This document shows, piece after piece, positions 16,678 through 27,010 of a DNA stretch of 59,668 nucleotides. This stretch comes from Alphaproteobacteria bacterium (lineage in GTDB: Bacteria > Pseudomonadota > Alphaproteobacteria > Micropepsales > Micropepsaceae): assembly GCA_018971835.1 (NCBI GenBank), contig JAGWZW010000013.1:1-59668 (forward strand), read 5' to 3'. Position 1 is the first letter of the stretch; each line of letters begins with the position of its first letter. A program made the translations under genes and the position numbers. The notes beneath the pieces were generated by a model. That model did no database searches. It was given only the letters and a program-made list of their open reading frames with translations, and was not told the origin of the DNA.

Positions 16678-17129
16678 TCACTCTTCGCGGCGTCGCCGCC
16701 CTCCAGGGCCGACTTCATCGTGTGCCAGGCCAATGTCGCGCACTTCACGCGCATGGGAAAGGCAGAGACACCGGCCATCGCCTCCAGCCTTTCGCGGTCC
16801 TCGTCGGCAAGGCCGCCCGCCTCTTCTCCCTTCACCAGATGCAGGAATCCGCCCATCAACCGTTCCGCCTCGGCGGCGGTCCGCCCGATCAGCGCGTCGG
16901 TCATCAGCGAGGCGGAAGCCTGCGAGATGGCGCAGCCCTTGCCTTCAAATGTGATATTGGTAATGCGGCCCCCGGAATCAACCGTCAGATAGATTTTTAC
17001 CCGGTCGCCGCACAGCGGATTGTAACCCTCGCCCACATGGCTGGCGCCCTCGAGCGCGCCATAATGATGGGGATGCCGCGAATGATCGAGGATCACTTCC
17101 TGGTATAGTTCGCGCAAACTGTCGTCCAT
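16674..17129 (-). CDS. sufU: SufU-type iron-sulfur assembly protein
   Basis: A 151-residue NifU/IscU-like protein. The three ligand cysteines are in NPLCGDR, EGKGCAISQAS and RVKCATLAW, together with the conserved Asp. About 20 extra residues lie between the second and third cysteines compared with IscU, the mark of SufU, which in Bacillus is a zinc-dependent sulfur acceptor for SufS. It lies directly after sufS (4 nt) and overlaps sufT by 4 nt. An in-frame start further upstream at 17180 would extend into sufS; the ATG at 17129 begins exactly at the family N-terminus DDSLRELYQEV. Confidence 0.9.
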   Translation of the reverse strand: MDDSLRELYQEVILDHSRHPHHYGALEGASHVGEGYNPLCGDRVKIYLTVDSGGRITNITFEGKGCAISQASASLMTDALIGRTAAEAERLMGGFLHLVKGEEAGGLADEDRERLEAMAGVSAFPMRVKCATLAWHTMKSALEGGDAAKSE

Positions 17130-17133
17130 CAGC

Positions 17134-18375
17134 TCAACCCAAAATCTTCTGCGCCTTGGCGAGCGCCGCCACCAGGGCATCGACCTCGCTGCGCGTGTTG
17201 TAGAGCGCGAAGGAGGCGCGTGTGGTGGAAATTACACCGAAGCGGTCCATCAGCACCTGTGCGCAGTGATGGCCGGCGCGCACTGCCACGCCTTCGCGGT
17301 CGAGGATCGTCGCCAGGTCGTGTGCGTGCATGCCTTCGGCCTCGAAGGAGAGGATGGCGCCCTTGCCCGGCGCATCGCCGATCAGCTTCAGCCAGTTGAA
17401 GCGGCGCACGCTCTCGCGCGCATAGGCGTACAGGTCGCGCTCGTGCGTGGCCACCGCTTCGCGGTCGAGCGCTGACAGATAGGCCAGTGCCGCCTCCAGC
17501 CCCACCGCCTCGATGATCGGCGGCGTGCCGGCTTCGAAGCGCGCGGGCGGATCGGCATAGGTGACAACCTCGCGCGTCACTTCGCGGATCATCTCGCCGC
17601 CGCCGTTGTAAGGCCGCATGGCCTTCAGGTGCGCGCGCTTGCCATAAAGCGCGCCGATGCCGGTGGGGCCGTAAAGTTTGTGCCCGGTGATGGCGTAGAA
17701 ATCGATGTCGAGATCCTGCACGTCCACGATTTCGTGTACCGCGCCCTGGCAGCCGTCGGCCAGCACCGGCACGCCCTTTTCGTGCGCGCGTTTCACGATT
17801 TCCTTCAGCGGCGCGACCGTACCCAGCACGTTCGACATGTGCGCGATCGCCACCAGCTTGGTCTTGGGACCGATGGCGGCCTCGACCGCTTCGACGTCCA
17901 GCGAGCCGTCGTCGCCCACATCCACCCATTTGAGCACCGCGCCCTGGCGTTCGCGCAGGAAATGCCAGGGCACGATGTTGGAATGATGCTCCATGACGGA
18001 GAGCACGATCTCGTCGCCGGGCTGGAGTTTGGGCGCGAGGAAACTCGCCGCCACCAGATTGATGGCTTCGGTGCCGCCTTTGGTGAAGACGATCTCGTCG
18101 GCCGCGCGGGCGTTGAGGAACCGGCGCACCGCCTCGCGCGCGCTTTCGTAGCGCTCGGTCGACGCGGCGGAGAGATAATGCACGCCGCGATGGACGTTGG
18201 CATATTCGTCCTGCGCAAAATCGCGCATGGCGTCGAGCACCTGGCGCGGCTTCTGCGCCGAGGCGGCATTGTCGAGATAGACCAGCGGCCGGCCGTAAAC
18301 CTCGCGGCCGAGGATGGCAAAACCTGCACGCGCGGCCACCGGATCGAAGGCGGTGATTTTGGCGTGCGCGCTCAT
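17134..18375 (-). CDS. sufS: SufS cysteine desulfurase (group II)
   Basis: A 413-residue PLP enzyme that takes sulfur from cysteine for cluster assembly. The PLP lysine is Lys233 in TGHKLYGPTG, the persulfide cysteine is Cys371 in VRAGHHCAQ, and the N-terminal PLVYLDNAASAQKP segment is typical. The RxGHHCA context defines group II (SufS) enzymes. The start overlaps the sufD stop by 4 nt, showing translational coupling. The frame runs upstream to 18582, but that part is only sufD read in another frame. A second cysteine desulfurase of the other group sits near the start of the same operon. Confidence 0.93.
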   Translation of the reverse strand: MSAHAKITAFDPVAARAGFAILGREVYGRPLVYLDNAASAQKPRQVLDAMRDFAQDEYANVHRGVHYLSAASTERYESAREAVRRFLNARAADEIVFTKGGTEAINLVAASFLAPKLQPGDEIVLSVMEHHSNIVPWHFLRERQGAVLKWVDVGDDGSLDVEAVEAAIGPKTKLVAIAHMSNVLGTVAPLKEIVKRAHEKGVPVLADGCQGAVHEIVDVQDLDIDFYAITGHKLYGPTGIGALYGKRAHLKAMRPYNGGGEMIREVTREVVTYADPPARFEAGTPPIIEAVGLEAALAYLSALDREAVATHERDLYAYARESVRRFNWLKLIGDAPGKGAILSFEAEGMHAHDLATILDREGVAVRAGHHCAQVLMDRFGVISTTRASFALYNTRSEVDALVAALAKAQKILG

Positions 18376-19628
18376 GACGCCGCCTCGCTGGCGCGGGCGA
18401 GCGCCGCTTCCACCGCGGACCAAACTGCGCCGCGCAAGGCCTCGTTTTCGATTTCGGAAACCGCGTCCTCCAGAAAGGCGCGGATCAAGAGGCCGCGCGC
18501 CTCGGCCTCGGGAATGCCGCGGGCGCGCAGATAGAACAGCGCCTCCGCATCCAGATCGCCCACCGCCGCACCGTGCGCGCATTTGACGTCGTCGGCGAAG
18601 ATGATGAGTTCGGGCTTGAGATCGGCCTCGGCGCGCGGCGACAGCAGCAGCGCCTTGGCGGTCTGGCGGCTGTCGGTGCCGTCGGCCCCTTCCGCCACGG
18701 TGATGCGGCCCTGATAGACCGTGCGCGAATGCCCGCCCGCGGCGTATTTGAACAGTTGCGTCGAATGGGTGTTGCCGACGGCGTGGTCGATGCGCGTCGT
18801 TACGTCCGCGTGGCGCGTATCCGCCGTGACGGCGACGCCGGAAAGCTGCGCCTCGGCCGTCTCGCCGGTGAGCGCGATGGCAACTTCCAGCCGCGACAGC
18901 TTGGCGCCGAAATCGGCTGCGTGCAGCCTATAGGCACCGCCCGCAGCCACGGACACCGCGACTTCTTCCACTTGCACGGCCGTCTCGGCGCTGTGCGCCA
19001 GCCGCAGATGCGTGAGCTGCGCTTTCTCGCCCAACACGATCTCGACACCGAGATTGGCCAGCGGCGCGGCGTTGTCATGGCTTTCGAGCAGCGTCAGCGA
19101 TGCGCCGTCCTCCAGCACCACCAGCACGCGGGCGTGATGCGCCGACGACGAGGTGAAATTCAGCTGCAGCGGTTCCTCGACCGCGACGCCGGATTTGACG
19201 CGCAGCGCCACGCCGCCCGCCATCAGCGCCAGCGAGGCCGCCGCCATCTCCTTGGCGTCCTGCGCGCCGAACTGCGCGCGCACCCAATCGGGCGCGGCGT
19301 CGAGTTGGGAAAGATCGCAGGCCTCCAGCGTCGGCGGCAGCTTGGCCAGATCGCTCCTGAGCACGCCATCGCGAATTTCGAGACGCAAGCCGGCAATGTC
19401 CGCGAACGGAGCGGGCGCGGGCGCCGTTTCCACCACCGCTGCAGGTGACGACAAGGCCGAACGCAAATCCGAATATTTCCAGTCCTCGACGCGCCGGTGC
19501 GGCACGCCGCCGGCCTGGAACGCGGCCAGCGCCTTCGCGCGCCGCGCCTCGGCCCAGGCGGACGGGCGGGCGCGCTTCGCCTCGCTCGCGATCGCCTCGG
19601 CCAGTGCGTCGGTCGTCCGCGCGCTCAT
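18372..19628 (-). CDS. sufD: SufD, SufBCD scaffold subunit
   Basis: A 418-residue SufD protein. In the SufBC2D scaffold complex it pairs with SufB and binds SufC. The C-terminal core is well conserved: HSRTVYQGRITV, then QTAKALLLS and KPELIIFADDVKCAHGAAVG, with RARGIPEAEARGLLI near the end. The N-terminal third is variable and Ala-rich, as usual in this family. It overlaps sufC and sufS by 4 nt each, so sufC, sufD and sufS are translated as a coupled set. Length agrees with the family (about 420 residues). Confidence 0.93.
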   Translation of the reverse strand: MSARTTDALAEAIASEAKRARPSAWAEARRAKALAAFQAGGVPHRRVEDWKYSDLRSALSSPAAVVETAPAPAPFADIAGLRLEIRDGVLRSDLAKLPPTLEACDLSQLDAAPDWVRAQFGAQDAKEMAAASLALMAGGVALRVKSGVAVEEPLQLNFTSSSAHHARVLVVLEDGASLTLLESHDNAAPLANLGVEIVLGEKAQLTHLRLAHSAETAVQVEEVAVSVAAGGAYRLHAADFGAKLSRLEVAIALTGETAEAQLSGVAVTADTRHADVTTRIDHAVGNTHSTQLFKYAAGGHSRTVYQGRITVAEGADGTDSRQTAKALLLSPRAEADLKPELIIFADDVKCAHGAAVGDLDAEALFYLRARGIPEAEARGLLIRAFLEDAVSEIENEALRGAVWSAVEAALARASEAAS

Positions 19629-20374
19629 GCCGTCTCCTTCAGGATCTCGGCATAGCCCTTGGCTTCGAGTTCGTGCGCCAGTTCCTTGCCGCCCTCGGCA
19701 ACAATGCGGCCCTTGGCCAGCACGTGGATGCGGTCCGGCACGATGTAGTTGAGCAGGCGTTGGTAATGGGTGATCACCAGCATCGCGCGCGAAGGATCGC
19801 GCAACGCGTTCACGCCCTCGGCCACCACCTTGAGCGCATCGATGTCGAGGCCGGAATCGGTTTCGTCGAGAATGGCGAGGCCCGGCTCGAACAGCGCCAT
19901 CTGCAGGATTTCCAGCCGCTTCTTCTCGCCGCCGGAGAAGCCGACATTCAGCGCACGCTTGAGCATCTCCTCTTTGACGCCGAGGGACTTCGCCTTCTCG
20001 CGCACCAGCTTGAGCATCCCCAGCGCGTCGATCTCGCTCTCGCCGCGGGCGCGGCGCTGGGAATTGAGCGCGGTCTTGAGGAAGGTGAGCGTGGGCACGC
20101 CCGGAATCTCCACCGGATATTGCAGGGCGAGGAAGATGCCCTTGGCCGCGCGCTCTTCCGGCTTCATCGCGGTGAGGTCTTCGCCCTTGTAGGTGATGCT
20201 GCCCGAGGTGATCTCGTAGCCGTCGCGCCCGGCCAGCACATAAGAGAGCGTGGACTTGCCCGAGCCGTTCGGCCCCATGATGGCGTGCACCTGCCCGGCC
20301 TGAACCGAGAGCGAGAGCCCCTTCAGGATTTCCTTGCCGTCCACGGCGACATGAAGGTCTTTGATCTCTAACAT
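19625..20374 (-). CDS. sufC: SufC, ABC-type ATPase of the SUF system
   Basis: A 249-residue cytosolic ATPase that drives conformational change in the SufBCD scaffold. Walker A is GPNGSGKSTL near residue 37, the ABC signature is FSGGEKKRLEI, Walker B is LAILDETDSGLDIDAL, and the H-loop is in LVITHYQRLL. The Asp/Glu-rich Walker B with DETDSGLD is typical of SufC. Its start lies two bases beyond the sufB stop, and its end overlaps sufD by 4 nt. Length and motif order are standard. Confidence 0.95.
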   Translation of the reverse strand: MLEIKDLHVAVDGKEILKGLSLSVQAGQVHAIMGPNGSGKSTLSYVLAGRDGYEITSGSITYKGEDLTAMKPEERAAKGIFLALQYPVEIPGVPTLTFLKTALNSQRRARGESEIDALGMLKLVREKAKSLGVKEEMLKRALNVGFSGGEKKRLEILQMALFEPGLAILDETDSGLDIDALKVVAEGVNALRDPSRAMLVITHYQRLLNYIVPDRIHVLAKGRIVAEGGKELAHELEAKGYAEILKETA

Positions 20375-20375
20375 T

Positions 20376-21824
<1,449 letters not shown>

Positions 21825-21834
21825 ATCGTCCCCG

Positions 21835-22995
21835 TCAGGCCGCACGCGCGCGGGCGCGGCGGGCGAGCTTATCGAATGCGGCCAGCGCGGCCTCGACCTC
21901 CGCCTCGCCCGAGTTCCAGCCGAAGCTGACGCGCAAGGCCGAGGCCGCAAGATCGCCGGGCACGCCCATCGCCTGAAGCACATGCGAGCGCGCCACCTTG
22001 CCCGAAGAGCAGGCCGCGCCCGAACTCACCATCACGCCTTCCAGGTCGAGCGCCATCACCGCCGTCTCCGCTTTCATCGGCGCCCAGGCGAAAAGGGACG
22101 TGTTGGCCAGCCGGGGCGCGGCTGCGCCGAAGATCACGAGGTCCGGCAGCAGCGCCATCATACCCTGCTCGAAGCGGTCGCGCAGCGCGGCCAAGCGTGG
22201 CACCTCGGCGTTCAGTGCGGCAGCCGCTGCAGCCGCCGCGGCGCCGAAGCCGGTGATGCCGGAAAGGTTCTCCGTGCCGGCGCGGCGGCGCTTTTCCTGC
22301 CCGCCACCCAGCACTTGCGGCGCCAGCGGGGCGCCGTCGCGGGCGATCAAAGCCCCCACGCCGCTGGGCCCGCCCAGCTTGTGGGCAGACAGCGCCAGAT
22401 AATCGGCCGCGGCCGCGAGAGGCTTGAGATCGGTCTTGCCCGCAGCCTGCACCGCATCCACCAGCAGCAGCGCGCCCGCTTCTCGCGTCAGCGCCGCTAC
22501 CTGTTCGCCCGGCTGGATCACGCCGGTTTCGTTGTTGGCGGCCATCACCGCCACCAGCGCGCGGCCATTGCCCTCGCGCAAGGACCGGCCGAGCTCCTCC
22601 AGATCGAGCACGCCGTCCGCCGTCACTGGCTGGATTTCCAGCCCTACGCTGCCGGTGCGCCGGGCCACCGCTTCCGCATTGGCCAGCACCGCCGGATGTT
22701 CGATGGCCGAGACGAGCAGCCGGGTGATCCGCCCACCGGCCTCCGTCGCCCCGGCGACCGCGCCGCCGAGCGCCAGAGCCAGCGCCTCGGTGCCGCCAGA
22801 GGTAAAGATCACGTCGCCCGGACCGGCTCCGGCAAACATCGCCACGGTCTCGCGCGCATCCTCCACGGCGGCGCGGGCCTTGCGGCCGGCCACATGGACG
22901 CTGGAGGGATTGCCCCCCGCCTCCAGCGCGGCCAGCATCGCAGCCCTCGCCTGGGGCCGAAGTGGCGATGTCGCGTTATGATCCAGATAAGCCAT
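21835..22995 (-). CDS. cysteine desulfurase, NifS/IscS-type (group I)
   Basis: A 386-residue PLP-dependent desulfurase. It begins with the group I signature [13 protein letters not shown], has the PLP Lys in [12 protein letters not shown], and carries the reactive Cys on a loop reading [15 protein letters not shown]. This differs from SufS, which has the shorter group II loop. It lies between the Rrf2 regulator and sufB, as in many alphaproteobacterial SUF operons. Together with sufS, this gives the operon two sulfur donors. It may serve tRNA or cofactor thiolation as well as cluster assembly. An Ala-rich run at about residues 245-260 is unusual but in frame. Confidence 0.9.
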   Translation of the reverse strand: MAYLDHNATSPLRPQARAAMLAALEAGGNPSSVHVAGRKARAAVEDARETVAMFAGAGPGDVIFTSGGTEALALALGGAVAGATEAGGRITRLLVSAIEHPAVLANAEAVARRTGSVGLEIQPVTADGVLDLEELGRSLREGNGRALVAVMAANNETGVIQPGEQVAALTREAGALLLVDAVQAAGKTDLKPLAAAADYLALSAHKLGGPSGVGALIARDGAPLAPQVLGGGQEKRRRAGTENLSGITGFGAAAAAAAAALNAEVPRLAALRDRFEQGMMALLPDLVIFGAAAPRLANTSLFAWAPMKAETAVMALDLEGVMVSSGAACSSGKVARSHVLQAMGVPGDLAASALRVSFGWNSGEAEVEAALAAFDKLARRARARAA

Positions 22996-23020
22996 GACTA
23001 TTAACTTGGGATACGGACTG

Positions 23021-23533
23021 TCAGGCGGCAGCGACCCGAGCGTCCCCGGAGTTGTCCTTACCGTCCAGGTCCAGTTCCGCAGGCGCATTCTCTGCCGCCA
23101 CCGTACCGGCCCGGCCCAGTACCCGCTTCTCCACCACGTCGGCCAGCGAGACCGCCGCCAGGAAGACATGGATATGCCGGCCCAGTTCCTCCCACAGATC
23201 GTGGGTGACGCAGCGGCTGGTGCCGCCGATGCACCCCTTGGGGCTGTTCTCCTTGCAGCGGGTGGCCGTGATCGGCTCGTCCACTGCCAGGATGATGTCG
23301 GCCACGCGCACATCCTCGGACGGCCGGCTGAGGCGGTAGCCGCCGCCAGGCCCGCGCACGGACTTGACCAGCCCGCCGCGGCGCAGCTTGGCGAACAACT
23401 GTTCCAGATAGGACAGGGAAATCTCCTGCCGCTTGGCGATTTCCGCCAGCGACACTGGGCGCATTCCGCCCTCATGGGCCGCCAGATCGGCCATTGCCAT
23501 CACGGCATAACGACCTTTGGTGCTCAGTCTCAT
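23021..23533 (-). CDS. iscR: Rrf2-family iron-sulfur regulator, IscR-like
   Basis: A 170-residue Rrf2 repressor expected to sense iron-sulfur status and control the SUF operon that it heads. The winged helix starts MRLSTKGRYAVMAMADLA, with a DNA-reading helix in ISLSYLEQLFAKLRR. The cluster-binding residues are Cys93, Cys101, Cys108 and His111 (CVTH), comparable to Cys92/98/104 and His107 of E. coli IscR but with slightly longer spacing. The C-terminus is extended and acidic (DLDGKDNSGD). The ATG at 23533 is preferred over an upstream in-frame ATG at 23545 because the family starts at MRLS. The promoter region upstream carries a perfect palindrome. Confidence 0.9.
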   Translation of the reverse strand: MRLSTKGRYAVMAMADLAAHEGGMRPVSLAEIAKRQEISLSYLEQLFAKLRRGGLVKSVRGPGGGYRLSRPSEDVRVADIILAVDEPITATRCKENSPKGCIGGTSRCVTHDLWEELGRHIHVFLAAVSLADVVEKRVLGRAGTVAAENAPAELDLDGKDNSGDARVAAA

Positions 23534-23849
23534 GGTCACCTCCATGCCAGGCCCGCCAATTGCCGCCAGCGGCGATTCCGGGCTTGCTTCCGGGGGGCCG
23601 CTTCGGTGTAAGAAGCAACTCCCCTCCCGGCACCGGCCGGGATACGTAGGTATCCGATATAGAGTTCTTGACCACCTCAGTCAAGAATTAAGCATTTAGC
23701 GCTCTGGCATCTATAATAAGGCATTGAAATAAATGAGTTTTATTGAAAAGTTAATCTGCGGAGAACCAGACTGCCATACTCTGATAAACACAATGCACCG
23801 TCAGCCCCACCCCATGCCCCCACGCGCATGATGCCGAAAGCCGCCGCCC
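23534..23849. other. 316-nt divergent intergenic region
   Basis: It separates the Rrf2 regulator (minus) from the alpha/beta hydrolase (plus). It holds the suf promoter and operator (listed separately) and an AT-rich stretch around 23685-23750 that contrasts with the GC-rich surroundings and probably contains the promoter for the hydrolase. No RNA gene or open frame with family similarity was recognised. Confidence 0.6.
23656..23687 (-). promoter_or_regulatory. suf promoter with overlapping palindromic operator
   Basis: On the minus strand, TTGACT (-35) is followed after 17 nt by TATATC (-10, complement of 23656-23661). A perfect 8-nt inverted repeat, TTCTTGAC and GTCAAGAA with a 7-nt spacer (23665-23687), covers the -35 box and part of the spacer. 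This is where an Rrf2 repressor would block polymerase, so autoregulation of the SUF operon by its first gene is likely. The leader to the first ATG would be about 115 nt. Confidence 0.65.
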
Positions 23850-24509
23850 ATGCCTGATATCATCCTTCCCGGTCCTGCCGGCCGCATCGAGGCACGCTAT
23901 CAGCGCCAGAAGGTCCAGGGCGCACCGATGGCCCTGATCCTGCACTCGCATCCGCAGTTCGGCGGCACCATGAACAACCCGCTGGTCTACGACCTGTTCC
24001 ACATGTTCCACGGGCTGGGCTGCACCACCGTGCGCTTCAATTTCCGCGGCGTGGGGCGCAGCCAGGGCACCTTCGATTCCGGCGCGGGCGAGCTTTCCGA
24101 TGCCGCCGCCGTGCTCGACTGGATGAACACGCTCTATCCCAATCCGTCTTTCGTCTGGGTGTGCGGGATTTCCTTCGGCGCCTGGATCGGCATGCAGTTG
24201 CTGATGCGCCGGCCGGAGATCACCGGCTTCATCTCCATCGCGCCGCCCGCCAGCATGTACGATTTCGCCTTCTTGGCGCCCTGCCCGGCGAGCGGCTTGA
24301 TCGTGCATGGCACCAAGGACCAGGTGGTACCCGAGCCGGACGTGCAGAAGCTGGTGGACCGGCTGTCCGCCCAGCGCGGCATCACCGTCACCTACAAGAA
24401 GATCGAAGGCGCCAACCACTTCTTCGACAAGCACGAGGCCGACGTGCTCGAACTGGTGCAGGACTACGCCGCCAAGACGATGGGCGTAGCCGTGCCGGAG
24501 AAAGAGTGA
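23850..24509 (+). CDS. alpha/beta hydrolase (serine hydrolase family)
   Basis: A 219-residue alpha/beta hydrolase. The oxyanion strand reads ALILHSHPQFGGTMNNP, the nucleophile elbow is CGISFGAWIG (Ser), the acid is in HGTKDQVVPEPD, and the catalytic His is in EGANHFFDKH. The HPxFGGTMNNxVV pattern followed by RFNFRGVGRSQG is typical of a widespread bacterial group of small cytosolic hydrolases whose natural substrate is not known. It is a single gene after the AT-rich promoter region and converges on anmK across a strong hairpin. No signal peptide was found. Confidence 0.87.
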   Translation: MPDIILPGPAGRIEARYQRQKVQGAPMALILHSHPQFGGTMNNPLVYDLFHMFHGLGCTTVRFNFRGVGRSQGTFDSGAGELSDAAAVLDWMNTLYPNPSFVWVCGISFGAWIGMQLLMRRPEITGFISIAPPASMYDFAFLAPCPASGLIVHGTKDQVVPEPDVQKLVDRLSAQRGITVTYKKIEGANHFFDKHEADVLELVQDYAAKTMGVAVPEKE

Positions 24510-24521
24510 GCGTTCCACTGC

Positions 24522-24549
24522 TTTCCTCCCCCGCAAGCGGGGGAGGAAA
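24522..24549. terminator. bidirectional hairpin terminator between hydrolase and anmK
   Basis: TTTCCTCCCCCGC and GCGGGGGAGGAAA form a perfect 13-bp stem with a tiny AA loop (a 4-nt loop if the C-G closing pair opens). It fills the gap between two convergent stops, with T-rich flanks of the stem on either strand. The CCTCCCCC-GCAAGC-GGGGGAGG core resembles intergenic palindromes widespread in alphaproteobacteria, so it may also be a dispersed repeat. Confidence 0.7.
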
Positions 24550-25659
24550 TTATCCCGCTTTGTGAAACTTCCCGCCGGTCATCGGCGCGGCGACGCCGGT
24601 GGTGGTCGGCAGGCTGAGCGGCAGCCCGCGCCGCGAACGCACCGCCAGATAGGCGAAAGCTTCCGCTTCCAGGAAGTCGCCGCGCCAGCCCGCATCCTCC
24701 GCCGCCAGCACCGGCGCGTTCACCCGTGCGCGCAGCGCCTCCATCAGCACCGGATTGTGCCGTCCGCCGCCGCACACGATCCAGGCATTTGCCGGTTCGG
24801 GGAAATGCTCGCGCGCCCGCGCGATGGCGGCGGCGGTGAAGGCCGTCAGCGTGGCCGCGCCGTCCGCGGGCGAGAGATGGCCCACGGCGCCGGTGCCGAA
24901 ATCCATGCGATCGAGCGATTTGGGCGGCAGCCGGTCGAAGAAGGCGTGCGCCAGCATGGCGTCCAAGGCGGCCTGGTCGATCATTCCGGTCCGCGCCAGC
25001 ACGCCGCCCTCGTCCACCGGCCGGCCCGTGTGGGCGTGCGCCCAGTCGTCGATCGGCGCATTGCCAGGGCCGGTGTCGAACGCGAGGATATCCTGGTGCC
25101 CGACATAGGTGACGTTGGCCACGCCCCCGATATTGACCACCGCAACCGGCGGCTGCAGGCCCGCCGCTGCCCGCAGCAAGGCGGCATGATAGAGCGGTAC
25201 CAGCGGCGCGCCCTCGCCGCCCGCGCGCACATCGGCGCTGCGGAAATCGCTCACCACGGAAATGCCGGTCAGCGCCGCCAGCGCCGCTCCGTCGCCGATC
25301 TGCCAGGTGAAGCGCGCCTCGGGCCGGTGCAGGATGGTCTGGCCGTGGAAGCCGATCAGCGCCACGTCTCTTGCCTTCAGCCCGGCCTCGGCCAGCAGCG
25401 CGGTGACGGCCTCGGCATGGGCCTGCGTCGCCCGCGCTTCGGCGGCACGGATCGAATCGGGCATCGGGCTGGCTTCGCCCAGCCCCCGCGCCGCGTCGAT
25501 GGCGGCGCGCAAGAGCGCCCGCGTTTCGCCGTCATAGCGAACCGTCAGCGCCGGGCCGGGGATGGCCACCGCCTCGCCGTCCGTCTCCAGCAGGGCCGCG
25601 TCGACGCCGTCGAGCGAGGTTCCGCTCATCAATCCGATGACTTTAAGAACTTCGGCCAT
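24550..25659 (-). CDS. anmK: anhydro-N-acetylmuramic acid kinase
   Basis: A 369-residue sugar kinase of the ASKHA fold. It phosphorylates and opens 1,6-anhydro-MurNAc released from recycled peptidoglycan, yielding MurNAc-6-phosphate. Signatures are GLMSGTSLDGVDAALL near the start, the catalytic-base region GFHGQTILHRP, VVNIGGVANVTYV, FDTGPGNAPIDDW, and CGGGRHNPVLM near the C-terminus. The frame remains open far upstream through tyrS in antisense, but the protein family starts at AEVLKVIGLMSGTS, giving ATG 25659. It is divergent from tyrS with only 42 nt between start codons, so promoters must overlap. MurNAc-6-P etherase (murQ) is not in the window. Confidence 0.94.
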   Translation of the reverse strand: MAEVLKVIGLMSGTSLDGVDAALLETDGEAVAIPGPALTVRYDGETRALLRAAIDAARGLGEASPMPDSIRAAEARATQAHAEAVTALLAEAGLKARDVALIGFHGQTILHRPEARFTWQIGDGAALAALTGISVVSDFRSADVRAGGEGAPLVPLYHAALLRAAAGLQPPVAVVNIGGVANVTYVGHQDILAFDTGPGNAPIDDWAHAHTGRPVDEGGVLARTGMIDQAALDAMLAHAFFDRLPPKSLDRMDFGTGAVGHLSPADGAATLTAFTAAAIARAREHFPEPANAWIVCGGGRHNPVLMEALRARVNAPVLAAEDAGWRGDFLEAEAFAYLAVRSRRGLPLSLPTTTGVAAPMTGGKFHKAG

Positions 25660-25701
25660 CCGTGCTAAAGCACCCAACCTTTTCCCCATGAGTTTACGAC
25701 A

Positions 25702-26961
25702 ATGACCAGCGCGCCGTCCCGTTTCAAATCCCCGTTCCTCGCCAATTTCCTGGCGCGCGGGCAGTATTACGACTGCACGGACGCGGAAGCCCTGGATAGC
25801 CTGCTCCTGAAGGAGCGCGTCACCTGCTACATCGGCTTCGACTGCACGGCGCCGTCCCTGCATGTCGGCCACGCCCTGCAGATCATGACGCTGCGCCGGC
25901 TGCAGCAGGCCGGCCACCGCCCCATCGTGGTGATCGGCGGCGGCACCACCAAGGTGGGCGATCCCTCCTTCCGCAACGAGGCCCGGCCCTTGCTCAGCGA
26001 GGAGCAGATCGAGGCCAACAAGCGCGAGATCCGCAAGACCTTCGAACGCTTCCTGACCTTCGGCGACGGGCCGTCCGACGCGCTCATGGTGGATAACGCC
26101 GAATGGCTCGACAAGCTCGAATACGTGCCGTTCCTGCGCGAGATCGGCCGGCACTTCTCCATCAACCGGATGCTGACGATGGAGAGCGTCAAGGCCAAGA
26201 TCGACAACGACCTGCCTTTCAGCTTCCTCGAATTCAACTACTCGATCATGCAGGCCTACGATTTCGTGGAGCTGTACCGGCGCTACGGCTGCCGCCTGCA
26301 GTCCAGCGGCTCGGACCAGTGGGGCAACATCGTCTCCGGCATCGACCTCGGCCGCCGCGTCGAGAACGTGCAGCTCTTCGGCCTGACCACGCCGCTGCTC
26401 ACCACCTCCTCCGGCGCCAAGATGGGCAAGACCGCGGCGGGCGCCGTCTGGCTCAACCCGGACATGCGCAGCCCTTACGAATACTGGCAGTTCTGGCGCA
26501 ACACTGAGGACGGCGATGTCGGCCGCTTCCTGCGCCTGTTCACCGATCTGGCAGAGAGCGAGATCGCGCGGCTGGAGACGCTTGAAGGCGGCGAACTGAA
26601 TGACGCCAAGAAGGTTCTCGCCACCGAAGCGACTGCGCTCTGCCACGGCCGCGCCGCCGCGGACGCCGCCGCCGAAACCGCGCGGCGGACCTTCGAGGAG
26701 GGGGCCGCCGCGGCCGGCCTGCCGACCGTGGAAATTCCGTCTACGGAGTTTCCCCTCGGCGTGCTGACGCTGGCGGTCAAATCCGGCGTCAGCGCCTCCA
26801 ACAGCGAAGCGCGCAAGCTGATCGCCAACAACGGCCTCAAGCTCAACGATGCGACCATCAGCGATCCGAAGCTGGAAATCGCGCTGTCCGATTTCGGCAG
26901 CGAAGGTGTCTTGAAAATCTCCGCCGGCAAGAAGAAGCACGTCCTGGTTCGCCCCGCCTAA
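25702..26961 (+). CDS. tyrS: tyrosyl-tRNA synthetase
   Basis: A 419-residue class I aminoacyl-tRNA synthetase that charges tRNA-Tyr. The ATP-binding HIGH-like motif is HVGHAL near residue 53 and the KMSKS-like motif is KMGKTA near 239. Between them are the tyrosine-pocket stretches FDCTAPSLH and YSIMQAYDFVELYRRYGC, with SSGSDQWGNIVSGIDLGRR. The C-terminal S4-like RNA-binding domain is seen as SNSEARKLIANNGLKLND. Length is normal for the bacterial TyrRS-S type. A stable hairpin follows the stop. Confidence 0.96.
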   Translation: MTSAPSRFKSPFLANFLARGQYYDCTDAEALDSLLLKERVTCYIGFDCTAPSLHVGHALQIMTLRRLQQAGHRPIVVIGGGTTKVGDPSFRNEARPLLSEEQIEANKREIRKTFERFLTFGDGPSDALMVDNAEWLDKLEYVPFLREIGRHFSINRMLTMESVKAKIDNDLPFSFLEFNYSIMQAYDFVELYRRYGCRLQSSGSDQWGNIVSGIDLGRRVENVQLFGLTTPLLTTSSGAKMGKTAAGAVWLNPDMRSPYEYWQFWRNTEDGDVGRFLRLFTDLAESEIARLETLEGGELNDAKKVLATEATALCHGRAAADAAAETARRTFEEGAAAAGLPTVEIPSTEFPLGVLTLAVKSGVSASNSEARKLIANNGLKLNDATISDPKLEIALSDFGSEGVLKISAGKKKHVLVRPA

Positions 26962-26968
26962 CGCCGCT

Positions 26969-26995
26969 GTCGTCTCCGGCTCGGCCGGGGATGAC
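26969..26995 (+). terminator. stem-loop after tyrS
   Basis: GTCGTCTCCGGC and GCCGGGGATGAC pair over 12 bp (two G-T wobbles) around a TCG loop, 7 nt beyond the tyrS stop. There is no T-run, so this could be an intergenic palindromic repeat of the 'cgtcatccccggc' type, common in alphaproteobacteria, acting as a transcript end. Confidence 0.45.
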
Positions 26996-27010
26996 GGCGC
27001 GTTCTGGCGC

